Source of the DNA: Bacteroidales bacterium
Lineage (GTDB): Bacteria > Bacteroidota > Bacteroidia > Bacteroidales > FEN-979
Direction of reading: 5' to 3'
DNA: 64,000 nucleotides
NCBI GenBank assembly: GCA_023231005.1
Contig: JALNWG010000014.1
Location: 1-64,000 of the forward strand
In this document: positions 1-9,189 of the stretch, piece after piece
How positions within the stretch are numbered: position 1 is the stretch's first letter
Layout: each line of letters begins with the position of its first letter
Translations under genes and position numbers: made by a program
The notes under the pieces: model-generated
Databases searched by the model: none
Told to the model about the DNA's origin: nothing
Seen by the model: the letters and a program-made list of their open reading frames with translations, nothing else

Positions 1-2
1 GC

Positions 3-389
3 TGGGGGATTATCGATCGTACAGGGAAAGTGATTGTTCCAACAATCAACGAACATGCAGAAACTTTTTCTGAAGGGATGGGGCGTTGCCGGTTCAAGGG
101 TAATTGGGGGTATTATAATACAATAGGGACACTTGTGATTCCATTTACCTTTGATAATTGTAATGATTTCTCCGAAGGAATGGCTGCAGTAAATGTTGGA
201 AAATCATGGGGATATATAGATAAAACAGGAAAAATTGTCATTCCTCTTCAATATTCAGAAGCACTCGATTTTTCCGGAGGGCTTGCACCTGTCAAGGTTG
301 GAAAAAGCTGGGGGTATATTGATAAAACAGGAAAAATGACCATTCCTCCCCAATTTGATGATGCTTTGCCTTTTGTTAGGATCAACTAA
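3..389 (+). CDS. WG-repeat protein, 3' end only
   Basis: The reading frame is open from the first bases of the window, so the gene starts upstream and only its last 128 codons or so are seen. The protein is made of WG (KWG) repeats: the units WGIIDRTGKVIVP, WGYYNTIGTLVIP, WGYIDKTGKIVIP and WGYIDKTGKMTIP recur about every 32-36 residues, with F/Y-S-E/G-G-(M/L)-A linkers between them. WG-repeat proteins are often secreted or envelope proteins of unknown role in Bacteroidota; the part with any signal peptide is outside the window. A GTG inside the frame at 30 is not the natural start because the repeat continues upstream of it. The gene is convergent with the fusion gene that follows and shows no link to the biosynthetic locus. 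The repeat family is certain, the function unknown. Confidence 0.85.
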   Translation, partial: WGIIDRTGKVIVPTINEHAETFSEGMGRCRFKGNWGYYNTIGTLVIPFTFDNCNDFSEGMAAVNVGKSWGYIDKTGKIVIPLQYSEALDFSGGLAPVKVGKSWGYIDKTGKMTIPPQFDDALPFVRIN

Positions 390-427
390 AGTCTTGGATG
401 AATTGAATACCAGAAATACAAGTTTTT

Positions 428-3400
428 TTAGCGTTTTTTTCGAACCAAAAACAGATTATTGGAGGTGATCTTTTTGTTGTCAATGATCTCCATGGTCATA
501 CCACATTCGGTAGCCAGGGCATGGATTGTTTCGGCAGAGGTGAAATACAGTTTTTTATCTGGTCCAGCTGTTTTATTGAATCCGATGTGGGTAGAGAAGA
601 ACTCCGTAACGATTGACTTTTGATGACGGTCTGCAAGATCCGCATTGGCTTCACGAATGAGGATGGCACCTCCCGGACGCAGGTTGTAGAAACATCTCCT
701 AAGTAGGTTTTCCTGCTTTTTCAGGGGGAGGTAATGAAGTACATCGCTCAGCAGAAATCCATCTTTTGGCGAAATATCAATGGTCGAAATATCGGCACAC
801 TCAAAATGAATCCGGTCGTTTTTAGAATAACAGTTTGAAGCGATCGCAATTTTTTCGGGATCGTAATCCACGCCAATTATTTTGCGGTCATCTCCGGTGA
901 AAAGCAGCATGTAAGAAATAAATCCATATCCGCAACCTAAGTCAAGTATCTCTCCCTTAAGGGGCAGCATTTGATGATAGATTTCATAGTTCTTCTCAAG
1001 TTTGAGTTTGACCCTGAGGTACCATTCGAGTATGGGGCCCTTGAAATCATAATTCAGCAACAAATTCCTGCGATAATAGGTGCCGGTACCTTCTGCAGCT
1101 TTGAACAAGGCATATTGATCGATGTAATATTTCCGGAATTCCCTTGACCGTTCCTGAAAAGAAGCGCCCATGGAGGTATCTTGAAAGCCTACACGGGGAA
1201 GGACTTTCATTCTGAAACTGTTTGGCTTTCCCCAAAATTCGTCCTTTGCCAGGAAGTCACCCGAACCAAATACCAAAATCGGGAGAATGTCGAGTTCCAG
1301 TTTTTCAGCCAGGTAAAAGGCTCCCCGGTGGAAGCGATGGATTTGCTGATCGTAAGAACGATGGGCTTCCGGAAAAATCAGGACAGAATATCCTTCCTTT
1401 ACTTTTTCTTTCAGTAACCCGATGAGTTTTTCGATACCGCTATCAACATTGTAGAAATTAGCTAACCGGGCGATGGGGCCAAATACAGGTGACCGGTAAA
1501 CCCAGGAAGTGGTAAGGATCAAAATTTTTGGATATAACTGTAAAAATGCAGGCGTTTCTATCAGACTTTGGTGGTTGCTGATGATGATGGCAGGTTTTTT
1601 GAAATCTTCACCCGGTTCGTTGATCAGTTTCCGGTCAAAGGCGAAGGTGAAAGCAATATAGGCTCTGGTGAGACAGGAAAAAAGGTAATGGAACAGCAGT
1701 TCCTTTTTCTTTCGTTTGATGGGGAACAACAGGTAAATGAAACTTCCAAGGATCATCAGAATAACTGCGATCAGCACAATGTTACCCCAGGTAACCAGGG
1801 TTTTGACAAGGATTCTCAAGGTTATCGGAAATTTCCCATTTCGTGTCCGCGAAAGGATTATTGAATGAAAGATCAGGGGAAGAAAGATAAAGGTTAAAAT
1901 TACCACCAGAACAATTCCGATGACGGATATCAGGGCAATGGAATGAAGGGCCGGATGACGGGCAAAAAAGAGAGCCCCTACGCCAAACAAGGTAGTAATG
2001 GACGATAAAAGAATGGAAACCTTATAAGTTTTTATTTCATCATCTCCGTATTTTAAAGAATGTTGTAATCCACGCATCATTAAAATGCTGTAATCCACAC
2101 CCAGTCCGAAGATAAATGACGAGATGATGATGTTGAAGATGTTAAACCGGATCCCGGTGAGACCCATCAATCCCAGGGTCAGAAACCAGCTTAAATACAT
2201 GGGGATGGCAGTGATCAAACCAATTCCCAGGCGGCCAAAGGAAAGGATTAGCAGGAGGGTGACAAAAAGCATGGAAAGTTTAACCAGTCTGTCGAAATCA
2301 GATTTTACATTTTCCACAAATTGGTCTGTGAGACTTTGTTTATCAAAGAGAATATATTGGGTGTTTGAGGGGAAGGCATGATAGACTTTTACCTTATCCT
2401 CTTCTTTTACCTTCAGAATATTGGGGAGCATGGTCAATGTGGGATTTTGGGAGATCCAATCTGTTGCCATCGGATTTCCCGATGCGGCCAGCGCATTGAT
2501 TGATAGAGGATGAAATTGTTTATCGGGAAGGGCAAGGAAGGAGTCGAAGGTTTCTTTTTTAAAACCCAGCCGAGCTGATTGTGAAACCAGGGTGATTCGA
2601 AGTAGTTTTTTCCGTTCCGGAGTCCAAAAGGAATTCCACCGTGAGATCCTGACACTTTGCAATGAATCCGAAGTAAGGAGGAAGCCAGCATTGGAAACAG
2701 ATTTCAGGATTCCCTGTCGCTGTAATGTATGGATGGCGGAAGTCAGCCGGTCCTGATTTCTCAGAGCGGTTTGAGGGTCATTTCCGATGGCTACAAGAAA
2801 AAGGTTTTTGAGTTTGTAGTCGCTGATTTTATCAAGGTCCGTTTCGGCTTTTGCTAACTTAGGCGTAATAAAATTGAGTTTTGTCAGGTTTGTCTCAAAT
2901 GTTACTTTAGAAGAAAAATAGAAACTCGTTCCTGCTAAAATCAGGAAAAGAATGATTAGAACAAGGTTTTTTTCAAGGTTTATTCCAGCAATGCGATCGA
3001 TGAAATTGGGTTTTATAAATTGAGTTTGACGGAATAAAGCCGGGGAAAGAAAATGAGGGAGAATAATCAAGGCAAAAAAAGCTGCCCCGGTCACACTGAT
3101 CGCGGCAAACCATCCCAAATCATGGAGTACTGCTGAATTCAGAAACGGAAGGCACAGAAAAGCACCTGCCGTGGTTAGGCAGCAAAGTAAAATGGTGAGC
3201 GACATTGCTCTTAATGTTTCGGGAATGTCACCGGTTTTCCGGAATTGATTGACGATGTACAGGGTATAATCGACGATCAGTCCGAGGATAACCGAACCGA
3301 TGCCCAGCGAAATGGCAGAGATTGAGCCTTTAAACAGATACAGCAAGGCAAGCGCCAATCCCCCTCCAAAGATAGCCGGTAGTAGTCCCAGAATCGGAAC

Positions 3401-4288
3401 TTTAATACTTCTGAAGTACCATCCAATCAAACAAAAAATAAGAAAGATGGCGATGGTAAGGGTGAGGAAAATGTCTTTTTTTAATTGGGTGGCATTACAT
3501 ACTGCAACTGCAACGCCGCCAAAATATTGGATGTTGAATTTCCCGTTGTGGGATTTATTCAATGTTTTAATCAGATAATCCAGTTCTTTGATTAAAACTT
3601 CATTCCGGGAAGTTTCCGTAGATGAGTTTGCAGGGATAATGAAAATAAGAAGATGTCGCAGGTCACGGGTAAAGATGCATCCGTTGTACAAATCGAAGTT
3701 ATTGCCTCCCTTGAGGGATTTGAATTTCTCAAGAGCAATGTTGGAAATGCCCAGAGGATCTTGCTGTATTCGCTTTTTCAATACCATACTGGCAGGAGAG
3801 ACAAGGATTTTAAGATCTTTCTCCAATGCTTTTGTTATTGAATCAGGACTAAGTAAACTATCAAGCAACAGGTAATCTTTTTCATCAAAAAAGGAGGGGA
3901 GGTATTGGAGAACCAGATTCATGGTGGAGATCATAGTGGAATCGGCAGCCATGAAGGTTATTCTGTGGATGTAGTTTGTGTCGAGATGAATGTTAAGAGA
4001 ATCGACAAAGGACTGACCTATCTCAATCAGGGCTTCAGGTTCGGCAGGCCGGAGGGTATCGTCCAAAGAGATATTAATGATCAATTGATCGGTTTGCTTC
4101 AGGTTTTTAACCGCATAACCTGCTTTGTCAGTCTCCGGTTTGCTTGATATTGACCGGCTGATATCTTCTTCAAACCGGATCTGGGCTGCAAAGAATATGA
4201 TAGCACCGGAAATCAATGCCAGGAAGAAATAAAAAAGCCATCTCCTGTTATTGAATTGATGATAAATATATATAATCAGATCAGACAT
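428..4288 (-). CDS. MMPL exporter - PlsC-like acyltransferase - methyltransferase fusion
   Basis: A 1286-residue three-part protein. Residues 1 to about 830 form an RND/MMPL-type exporter: one N-terminal membrane helix, a periplasmic loop, a block of five or six helices, a second loop and a second helical block. After a linker helix comes a lysophospholipid acyltransferase-like domain (about 860-1060) with NHQSLIETP, so the usual HX4D motif is HX4E (His906, Glu911), followed by FPEAHRS in place of FPEG. The last 200 residues are a class I SAM methyltransferase with motif I LDLGCGYG near residue 1115 and the acidic GVDYDPEK. MMPL exporters and acyltransferases are standard parts of aryl polyene and flexirubin loci, where they are normally separate genes. 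The start overlaps the stop of the upstream GT2 gene by 8 bases, so the two are probably co-translated. Likely role: export and tailoring of the lipid-like pigment at the inner membrane. Confidence 0.85.
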   Translation of the reverse strand: MSDLIIYIYHQFNNRRWLFYFFLALISGAIIFFAAQIRFEEDISRSISSKPETDKAGYAVKNLKQTDQLIINISLDDTLRPAEPEALIEIGQSFVDSLNIHLDTNYIHRITFMAADSTMISTMNLVLQYLPSFFDEKDYLLLDSLLSPDSITKALEKDLKILVSPASMVLKKRIQQDPLGISNIALEKFKSLKGGNNFDLYNGCIFTRDLRHLLIFIIPANSSTETSRNEVLIKELDYLIKTLNKSHNGKFNIQYFGGVAVAVCNATQLKKDIFLTLTIAIFLIFCLIGWYFRSIKVPILGLLPAIFGGGLALALLYLFKGSISAISLGIGSVILGLIVDYTLYIVNQFRKTGDIPETLRAMSLTILLCCLTTAGAFLCLPFLNSAVLHDLGWFAAISVTGAAFFALIILPHFLSPALFRQTQFIKPNFIDRIAGINLEKNLVLIILFLILAGTSFYFSSKVTFETNLTKLNFITPKLAKAETDLDKISDYKLKNLFLVAIGNDPQTALRNQDRLTSAIHTLQRQGILKSVSNAGFLLTSDSLQSVRISRWNSFWTPERKKLLRITLVSQSARLGFKKETFDSFLALPDKQFHPLSINALAASGNPMATDWISQNPTLTMLPNILKVKEEDKVKVYHAFPSNTQYILFDKQSLTDQFVENVKSDFDRLVKLSMLFVTLLLILSFGRLGIGLITAIPMYLSWFLTLGLMGLTGIRFNIFNIIISSFIFGLGVDYSILMMRGLQHSLKYGDDEIKTYKVSILLSSITTLFGVGALFFARHPALHSIALISVIGIVLVVILTFIFLPLIFHSIILSRTRNGKFPITLRILVKTLVTWGNIVLIAVILMILGSFIYLLFPIKRKKKELLFHYLFSCLTRAYIAFTFAFDRKLINEPGEDFKKPAIIISNHQSLIETPAFLQLYPKILILTTSWVYRSPVFGPIARLANFYNVDSGIEKLIGLLKEKVKEGYSVLIFPEAHRSYDQQIHRFHRGAFYLAEKLELDILPILVFGSGDFLAKDEFWGKPNSFRMKVLPRVGFQDTSMGASFQERSREFRKYYIDQYALFKAAEGTGTYYRRNLLLNYDFKGPILEWYLRVKLKLEKNYEIYHQMLPLKGEILDLGCGYGFISYMLLFTGDDRKIIGVDYDPEKIAIASNCYSKNDRIHFECADISTIDISPKDGFLLSDVLHYLPLKKQENLLRRCFYNLRPGGAILIREANADLADRHQKSIVTEFFSTHIGFNKTAGPDKKLYFTSAETIHALATECGMTMEIIDNKKITSNNLFLVRKKR

Positions 4289-5471
4289 GCTTTTTACGGA
4301 ATAAACTTAACAGAATGTAAGCTATTGTACCCAATATCAGAGCAAGTCCCACGCCAAGAACCACACTACCTACCAGATACTGGATAAGGTTTTCCTTGAT
4401 CCAGTTTAATCCAAGTCCGGAGTGATATTGTAAGTGAGAGGTATTGATACCCAATACCCAGCCTCCAGCAAAATAACTCACAAAAAGGATCAGCGGAATC
4501 AGTGGGGGCAGGCTGATGTTGGAAGCAACTACTGCAACGAATTTATTCAATTTGAAAACCTGAGCGATCCCGAATGCTGCCATCATCTGCCATCCCCAAA
4601 TTGGCATAACCCCGATAAACAGCCCGAGAGCAACTGATAATGATAATTTCAGGTTGGAATCATTGCTGTTTACAATGTATTCGGTATAAAATTCATTAAA
4701 AGATTTTTTACGGACGGATTTGATAAAGGCAAAAGGTCTGGCCCAGAGTAAGGCAACGAACACTAGGATGGTATTGGCAATGCTTACCCTTGTAAAATCG
4801 CGGACTTTTCTGAAGTGTGTGACCCTGATCTCTTTGGGCGCATAAAAGACCCTTACCGGGACCGAAAGCACTTTCACGCCCATCCATGCTAATCGAACAA
4901 GAATCTCTATCTCATATTCGTATTTGCAGGAAAAGACCCATTTGATCCGTGCAAGCTGTTCAAGCGGATAGAGACGGTATCCGGTTTGAACGTCGGGAAC
5001 GTTGATTCCAGTTTCGATTTTGAACCAGAAGATGGAAAATTTATGTCCGAAGTTGCTTGTTGCCGGAACCTCTTCCTGAGCCATATTGCGGGCTCCAAGT
5101 ATCATGGAACCCGGATTTTGCTCAATCAATTCGAGGAACAGGGGAAGATCATCCGGATAATGCTGCCCATCGCTATCAATCGTTATTGCATATCGAAAAC
5201 CCATCTTTATCGCTTGGTCGAAACCCTTGCGCATGGCAGATCCTTTACCTTTGTTGGCAGGCATTGTAATCACCTCGATTTCGCTGAATTGTTGAAGAAT
5301 GGAAGTAGTATGATCGGTTGACCCGTCATTTACAACGATGACATTATTTGTGTACCGGAGAATCCCGTTGATCACTGTTTCCAGCGCTTGATCATTGTTG
5401 TAGGTCGGAATAATGACACAACATTTCAATTCGACGAATTTCTGTCTTATTTGAGTGGGATCAAGCATCAA
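4281..5471 (-). CDS. GT2 family glycosyltransferase with C-terminal DUF2062 membrane domain
   Basis: The N-terminal 240 residues form a GT-A glycosyltransferase of the dolichyl-phosphate-mannose-synthase-like GT2 group: CVIIPTYNN near residue 18, VVNDGST near 46, the nucleotide/metal-binding IDSDGQHYP near 100 and the GYRLYP block near 165. Residues from about 275 to the end are hydrophobic with a DUF2062-type signature (LGLFIGVMPIWGWQ) and two or three membrane helices. GT2-DUF2062 fusions are regular members of aryl polyene/flexirubin loci, where they may glycosylate or anchor the product. The gene lies directly upstream of the MMPL fusion with an 8-base overlap and diverges from the radical SAM gene at 5536. 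Either of two adjacent ATG codons could start it. The donor sugar cannot be told from sequence. Confidence 0.87.
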   Translation of the reverse strand: MMLDPTQIRQKFVELKCCVIIPTYNNDQALETVINGILRYTNNVIVVNDGSTDHTTSILQQFSEIEVITMPANKGKGSAMRKGFDQAIKMGFRYAITIDSDGQHYPDDLPLFLELIEQNPGSMILGARNMAQEEVPATSNFGHKFSIFWFKIETGINVPDVQTGYRLYPLEQLARIKWVFSCKYEYEIEILVRLAWMGVKVLSVPVRVFYAPKEIRVTHFRKVRDFTRVSIANTILVFVALLWARPFAFIKSVRKKSFNEFYTEYIVNSNDSNLKLSLSVALGLFIGVMPIWGWQMMAAFGIAQVFKLNKFVAVVASNISLPPLIPLILFVSYFAGGWVLGINTSHLQYHSGLGLNWIKENLIQYLVGSVVLGVGLALILGTIAYILLSLFRKKHV

Positions 5472-5503
5472 ATATTGCCGATAGTGTGGAATGGTTCATA
5501 ACG

Positions 5504-5511
5504 CAAAAATA
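5504..5511 (-). promoter_or_regulatory. Candidate -7 element for the GT2/MMPL pair
   Basis: Read on the minus strand the site is TATTTTTG, matching the Bacteroidota -7 consensus TAnnTTTG. A transcript start about 6 bases downstream would leave a leader of about 27 nucleotides before the glycosyltransferase start at 5471. No convincing -33 TTTG is visible, and the site is A/T-rich, so the call is tentative. Confidence 0.4.
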
Positions 5512-5523
5512 GCAAAAAGCTGC

Positions 5524-5531
5524 TACATTTG
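5524..5531 (+). promoter_or_regulatory. Candidate -7 element for the plus-strand radical SAM pair
   Basis: TACATTTG fits TAnnTTTG exactly and ends only 4 bases before the ATG at 5536. Transcription from it would begin at or next to the start codon, giving a leaderless or nearly leaderless mRNA. The divergent site at 5504-5511 is only 12 bases away, so the two promoters must overlap and may compete. Confidence 0.45.
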
Positions 5532-5535
5532 TCGC

Positions 5536-6876
5536 ATGAAAATCCTCTTGATAAATCCTCCCAGATCTCCGGAAAACAACATCCTGAAATTTGCGCCTTC
5601 AGAGGCAAAACGGTTCATCCACAAAAAACTGATCGGTCCGCCATTGGGACTACTCACCATAGCATCTGCAGTGAAAGATCAAGAGGTAACAGTATTCGAT
5701 TGCAAAGGGGAATATGATTTGCACCCTGAAACTCCTTCGCTTAAGATCCTGATTAAATCGCTTCTTGAAAAATATCACCCTGATCTGGTTGGGGTAACCG
5801 TTATTACTTCCGAATTTGACTTTGCCATTGATATCTTTCAAACTGTAAAAGAGTTCAATCCGGATATCTTTACGGTTGCAGGAGGATTACACGCCACCCT
5901 TTGTCCGATGGATTTCGCAGGCCATCCGGTAGATGTTGTAATTCCCGGGCAGGGGTCACATATTTTCAGAGAAGTAGTCCGAAAAAGCGAAGAACACGGT
6001 GATTTTGCTACCATACCCGGAATATATTTGAATGGCCCTGATGGATTGATCAAAACGAAAGGGACACCTGCTGTCTGGGATTCCGCCGGCGAAAATTTCC
6101 TCATGCCTGACCGAAGTCACCTGAAACGATGGATTGATACCTATAAAGTGGGAGGTAACCCCGATCCGAGTACCTATATTTTCACTTCGCTGGGTTGTCC
6201 TTATAAATGTACTTTTTGTTCAATCTGGACACAATTTAAAGGCAGGTATTATCAACGGACCATTGAGAGTTTAATATTGGAGCTGAAGAGCATTGATGAA
6301 TATCCGGTTGTCCGGTTTTCCGATGCAAATACTGTGGTAGATGAACAGTTTATCCTTGACCTTTTTACCAGAATTGAGGAAGAGAGGATCCATAAAACTT
6401 TCGTTATGGATATCCGGGCAGACGTTGCTGTTAGAAGGCCCGATATCATTCACAAACTTGCTAAGGGTGGGCTAAAGGTGGTTATTTGCGGGTTTGAATC
6501 ATTCCGGGACGAAGAGCTCAAGCGCTATCATAAGGAATCACCCGCGTCGGACAACCAGGAAGCGGTGAGAATATTTGAACAAAATGGCATCATGGTACGT
6601 GGCAATTATGTTATTCCCACAAACTATGATCTGGACGATTTTAAGGCCTTGGCTGAATACAGCGACCGGAACCGGGTTGTGTATGCAGGATATACTGTTT
6701 TAACCCCCATGCCGGGGACCATTTATTATAATCAGGTAAAAGACCAGATTGTTGATACATGTTACCGGAAATACAATTTTTTCAATGCGGTTACAAAAAC
6801 CAAGCTTCCATATAATGAATTTCATGCCAGGGTAGGAAGTTTGTGGCTGATAAAAAAAGGAACAGATGTCATTTAA
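5536..6876 (+). CDS. B12-binding radical SAM protein (1 of 4)
   Basis: A cobalamin-type radical SAM enzyme of about 446 residues. The N-terminal 170 residues have the B12-binding Rossmann-like layout (MKILLINPP at the start, a conserved PPLGLL, and VAGGLHA). The radical SAM motif CPYKCTFC places the three iron-sulfur cysteines at residues 221, 225 and 228 of the shorter form. Class B enzymes of this kind commonly methylate unactivated carbon or phosphorus, or rearrange the substrate, without oxygen. I start it at 5536 because MKILLINPP is the classic beginning of the family, while the longer frame from 5491 adds a poor, Cys-rich 15 residues and would start upstream of the best promoter. It overlaps the next radical SAM gene by 11 bases, so the two are a translational pair. 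Substrate unknown; the setting suggests a polyene, acyl chain or lipid headgroup. Confidence 0.85.
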   Translation: MKILLINPPRSPENNILKFAPSEAKRFIHKKLIGPPLGLLTIASAVKDQEVTVFDCKGEYDLHPETPSLKILIKSLLEKYHPDLVGVTVITSEFDFAIDIFQTVKEFNPDIFTVAGGLHATLCPMDFAGHPVDVVIPGQGSHIFREVVRKSEEHGDFATIPGIYLNGPDGLIKTKGTPAVWDSAGENFLMPDRSHLKRWIDTYKVGGNPDPSTYIFTSLGCPYKCTFCSIWTQFKGRYYQRTIESLILELKSIDEYPVVRFSDANTVVDEQFILDLFTRIEEERIHKTFVMDIRADVAVRRPDIIHKLAKGGLKVVICGFESFRDEELKRYHKESPASDNQEAVRIFEQNGIMVRGNYVIPTNYDLDDFKALAEYSDRNRVVYAGYTVLTPMPGTIYYNQVKDQIVDTCYRKYNFFNAVTKTKLPYNEFHARVGSLWLIKKGTDVI

Positions 6877-8269
6877 AAAGGTTTTGCTGGTCAATACTAA
6901 TCTTGAGAAGGCACCATATCCTGTTCCCCCGCTGGGATTATGTTTATTGGCAGCCAGATTGGAACATCGCTATGAAGTAAAAATATACGACGGAGTTTTT
7001 GACGAAGGTCGGGAATTAATCCACCTGGTTCAGCAGTTTCAGCCTGATTTTATCGGTTTCAGTATCCGCAACATTGATGATATTGTTATGGATCGTAACA
7101 TTTTTTATCCCGACGACATCCTTTCCAAATTCATCCTTCCGGTAAAGTCGTTAACCCATGTTCCGATCATATTGGGTGGCAGCGGATTCAGTATTTTTCC
7201 TGAAGAGATGATGCGTATGACCGGCGCTGATTTTGGCATTGTGGGAGAGGGAGAGGAATTGCTCCCTCAACTTCTGGATGATCTGGTGGCAGGTAAGGAG
7301 CGGGAGCAACTTTCAAAATTGATGACTGCAGATGGCAGGATAGTTCAAAACGTCCAGGAATTTTCTGAAATGGATCAACGAATTGACTTTAAACCCTATT
7401 TGGCAAAAGGCGGATATTCGATCCAAACGAAACGGGGATGTTCACATGGTTGCATATATTGTACCTATCCATGCATTGAAGGAAGTCGCTTCAGAACGAG
7501 AAATCCTTCCGACATTGCTGATGAAATAGAACAGGTACACCGTCGTTTGGGATACCTAACCTTTGAGTTTGTCGATTCCACCTTTAATGACCCCCAGGGA
7601 CATGCAGAATCAATTTGCCGGGAGATCATCAAAAAAAAGATCAAAGTCAGGTTACGGACCATGGGAATTAATCCCCGCCATACGAGTGAAGCATTGTTTG
7701 AACTGATGCGTGAAGCAGGATTCAGGCAGATAGATGCGACTCCGGATAGCGCCTCGCCTGTAATGCTGAAAAATCTAAACAAAGGCTTTGACCGGTGGGA
7801 AATTGAAAAAATGGCCGGGCTGATAAAAAAGTACAACCTCCCTACGATGTGGTTTTTTCTTTTTGGAGGCCCCGGAGAAAACCCGAACACCTTCCATGAA
7901 ACGGTAGATTTTATCGATTCTTTTGTCAGTGAGGAAGACATGGTATATATGACAGCCGGGTTGAGGATTTATCCCAATACCCCCTTGTATCAGATTGCAA
8001 TCGATGAGAATAAAATCAAGCCCGGTCAATCCATCCTTCGTCCTCCAGCCTATTATTATCCTGAGAATTTTCCAAAAACACAGATTGACGAACTGATGCA
8101 TCAGGTTTCATTGACAAGAAACAATTGTATTCCTGCAATGGAAACATCCCCGCCTTCGGAAATGATACAGGAGGCTCTTGTCCTTCGTCGGAAGGAAAGG
8201 TTGGATGAACCGTTTTTTAGAACGTTACTTAGGATCAGAAAAAAATGGAGGTTAACCGCAAGGGTTTGA
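6866..8269 (+). CDS. B12-binding radical SAM protein (2 of 4)
   Basis: A 467-residue enzyme of the same class as its upstream neighbour but only distantly similar in sequence. The start (KKVLLVNTN ... PPLGLCLLAARL) is the B12-binding half, with ILGGSGFSIFP near residue 110. The radical SAM cluster motif CSHGCIYC gives cysteines at about residues 192, 196 and 199. The downstream FFLFGGPGEN and the C-terminal YYYPENFP segment resemble the fourth family member at 31739-33097 (which has CPYHCIYC and ILVPVIIGGSAFSIYP), so these two are probably paralogues. The start lies inside the end of the preceding gene. The 3' end overlaps the convergent FabD-like gene by 18 bases, an unusually tight convergent arrangement that would produce antisense mRNA tails. 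Likely an oxygen-independent methyltransferase or related tailoring enzyme for the locus product. Confidence 0.85.
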   Translation: MSFKKVLLVNTNLEKAPYPVPPLGLCLLAARLEHRYEVKIYDGVFDEGRELIHLVQQFQPDFIGFSIRNIDDIVMDRNIFYPDDILSKFILPVKSLTHVPIILGGSGFSIFPEEMMRMTGADFGIVGEGEELLPQLLDDLVAGKEREQLSKLMTADGRIVQNVQEFSEMDQRIDFKPYLAKGGYSIQTKRGCSHGCIYCTYPCIEGSRFRTRNPSDIADEIEQVHRRLGYLTFEFVDSTFNDPQGHAESICREIIKKKIKVRLRTMGINPRHTSEALFELMREAGFRQIDATPDSASPVMLKNLNKGFDRWEIEKMAGLIKKYNLPTMWFFLFGGPGENPNTFHETVDFIDSFVSEEDMVYMTAGLRIYPNTPLYQIAIDENKIKPGQSILRPPAYYYPENFPKTQIDELMHQVSLTRNNCIPAMETSPPSEMIQEALVLRRKERLDEPFFRTLLRIRKKWRLTARV

Positions 8270-9181
8270 TTTTATTTGAGAAGATATCTTATCGAGCGTA
8301 TAAAACCTGTAGTTTCCAGGTAGGAACTTTGCATTTTTTGCCAGGTTTTTTGAAGGACCACATTCAATAATTTCTGTTGTACCGTTTTTAATAAGCCATT
8401 CATTCGTTTTAAGCCAATTAAGCGGGTTAAATAAATTACGGACAACCTCTTGCCTAAGTTCCCATGCAGTGTTACATTGTTTTTGGTCAATCAGGGAGAT
8501 GACCGGATTGTGTGAGGGAAGAATTTCCAAATGGGAAATGCTTTCTTCAAATTGCTTTGCACCTTTACCAAGAAGACTGTGATGATAGGGAATGGAGACG
8601 TTGAAACAACGGGTATGTAACGCTCCTTCGTTGTGTGCATAAAACAATAATGTTTCAATATTATTTCGTAACCCTGAGATGACAAAGGAGTGGGAAGCAT
8701 TTTGATTGGTTATTTCGACATTGAGGCACCGGGAATCAATGATATTCAGGATGTCGGAGCGACTGAGTCCGATAATGGCACCCATTCCATATATTTCGTT
8801 ATCCAGGCTGGAAATCAGCGATTGGTACGCCGAACGGATAAGCATCAAACCAGTTTCAAGAGAAACCGAGCCGCCATCAAAAAAAGCAGCATAAATACCC
8901 ATGCTGTATCCGGTTGTAAAACGGGGATGTACAGAATTGTTTCTCAGAATTGTGGAAGCCGCACAGCTATATAAAAACGTAATGTATTGAGTTAGCAATT
9001 CATCCTCAAGGAAATTTGATGAATGGAAATCGAAAAAAGCCAGCTTAGGCTCAACCGAATCGGCTGCCTGTTGAATATACCGGTCAAAAAGTTCGGAAAA
9101 TCCAGGTAAAGTCAATCCCGGATTTTCGGAATAGCTATTGATGAAAGCAGGAAAAAGAAATACAGACGTTGCGGGGGACAA
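8252..9181 (-). CDS. FabD-like acyl transferase (malonyl-CoA:ACP transacylase family), divergent
   Basis: A stand-alone acyltransferase of 309 residues. The nucleophile loop is GYSMGIY (Ser93), where FabD has GHSLGE, and the catalytic histidine lies in PYHHSLL (His200 or His201). The glutamine of the oxyanion loop in FPGQGS is missing, the N-terminus reading LFPAFINS. The protein therefore keeps the Ser-His dyad but has lost several malonyl-specific features, so it may load a different acyl group or act as a trans-acyltransferase or proofreading hydrolase. No ATG is available: the frame opens with TTG eight bases after the stop of the ACP gene, and the FabD family begins its FPGQ loop close to residue 10, which supports this start. 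It is the last gene of the cytochrome-KS-ACP-AT unit. Confidence 0.75.
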   Translation of the reverse strand: MSPATSVFLFPAFINSYSENPGLTLPGFSELFDRYIQQAADSVEPKLAFFDFHSSNFLEDELLTQYITFLYSCAASTILRNNSVHPRFTTGYSMGIYAAFFDGGSVSLETGLMLIRSAYQSLISSLDNEIYGMGAIIGLSRSDILNIIDSRCLNVEITNQNASHSFVISGLRNNIETLLFYAHNEGALHTRCFNVSIPYHHSLLGKGAKQFEESISHLEILPSHNPVISLIDQKQCNTAWELRQEVVRNLFNPLNWLKTNEWLIKNGTTEIIECGPSKNLAKNAKFLPGNYRFYTLDKISSQIKSNPCG

Positions 9182-9189
9182 AGAAAGAA

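Noticed and set aside
7465..7941. 158-residue minus-strand open frame inside the second radical SAM gene
   Set aside because: Antisense shadow; the sense strand carries the conserved radical SAM motifs.
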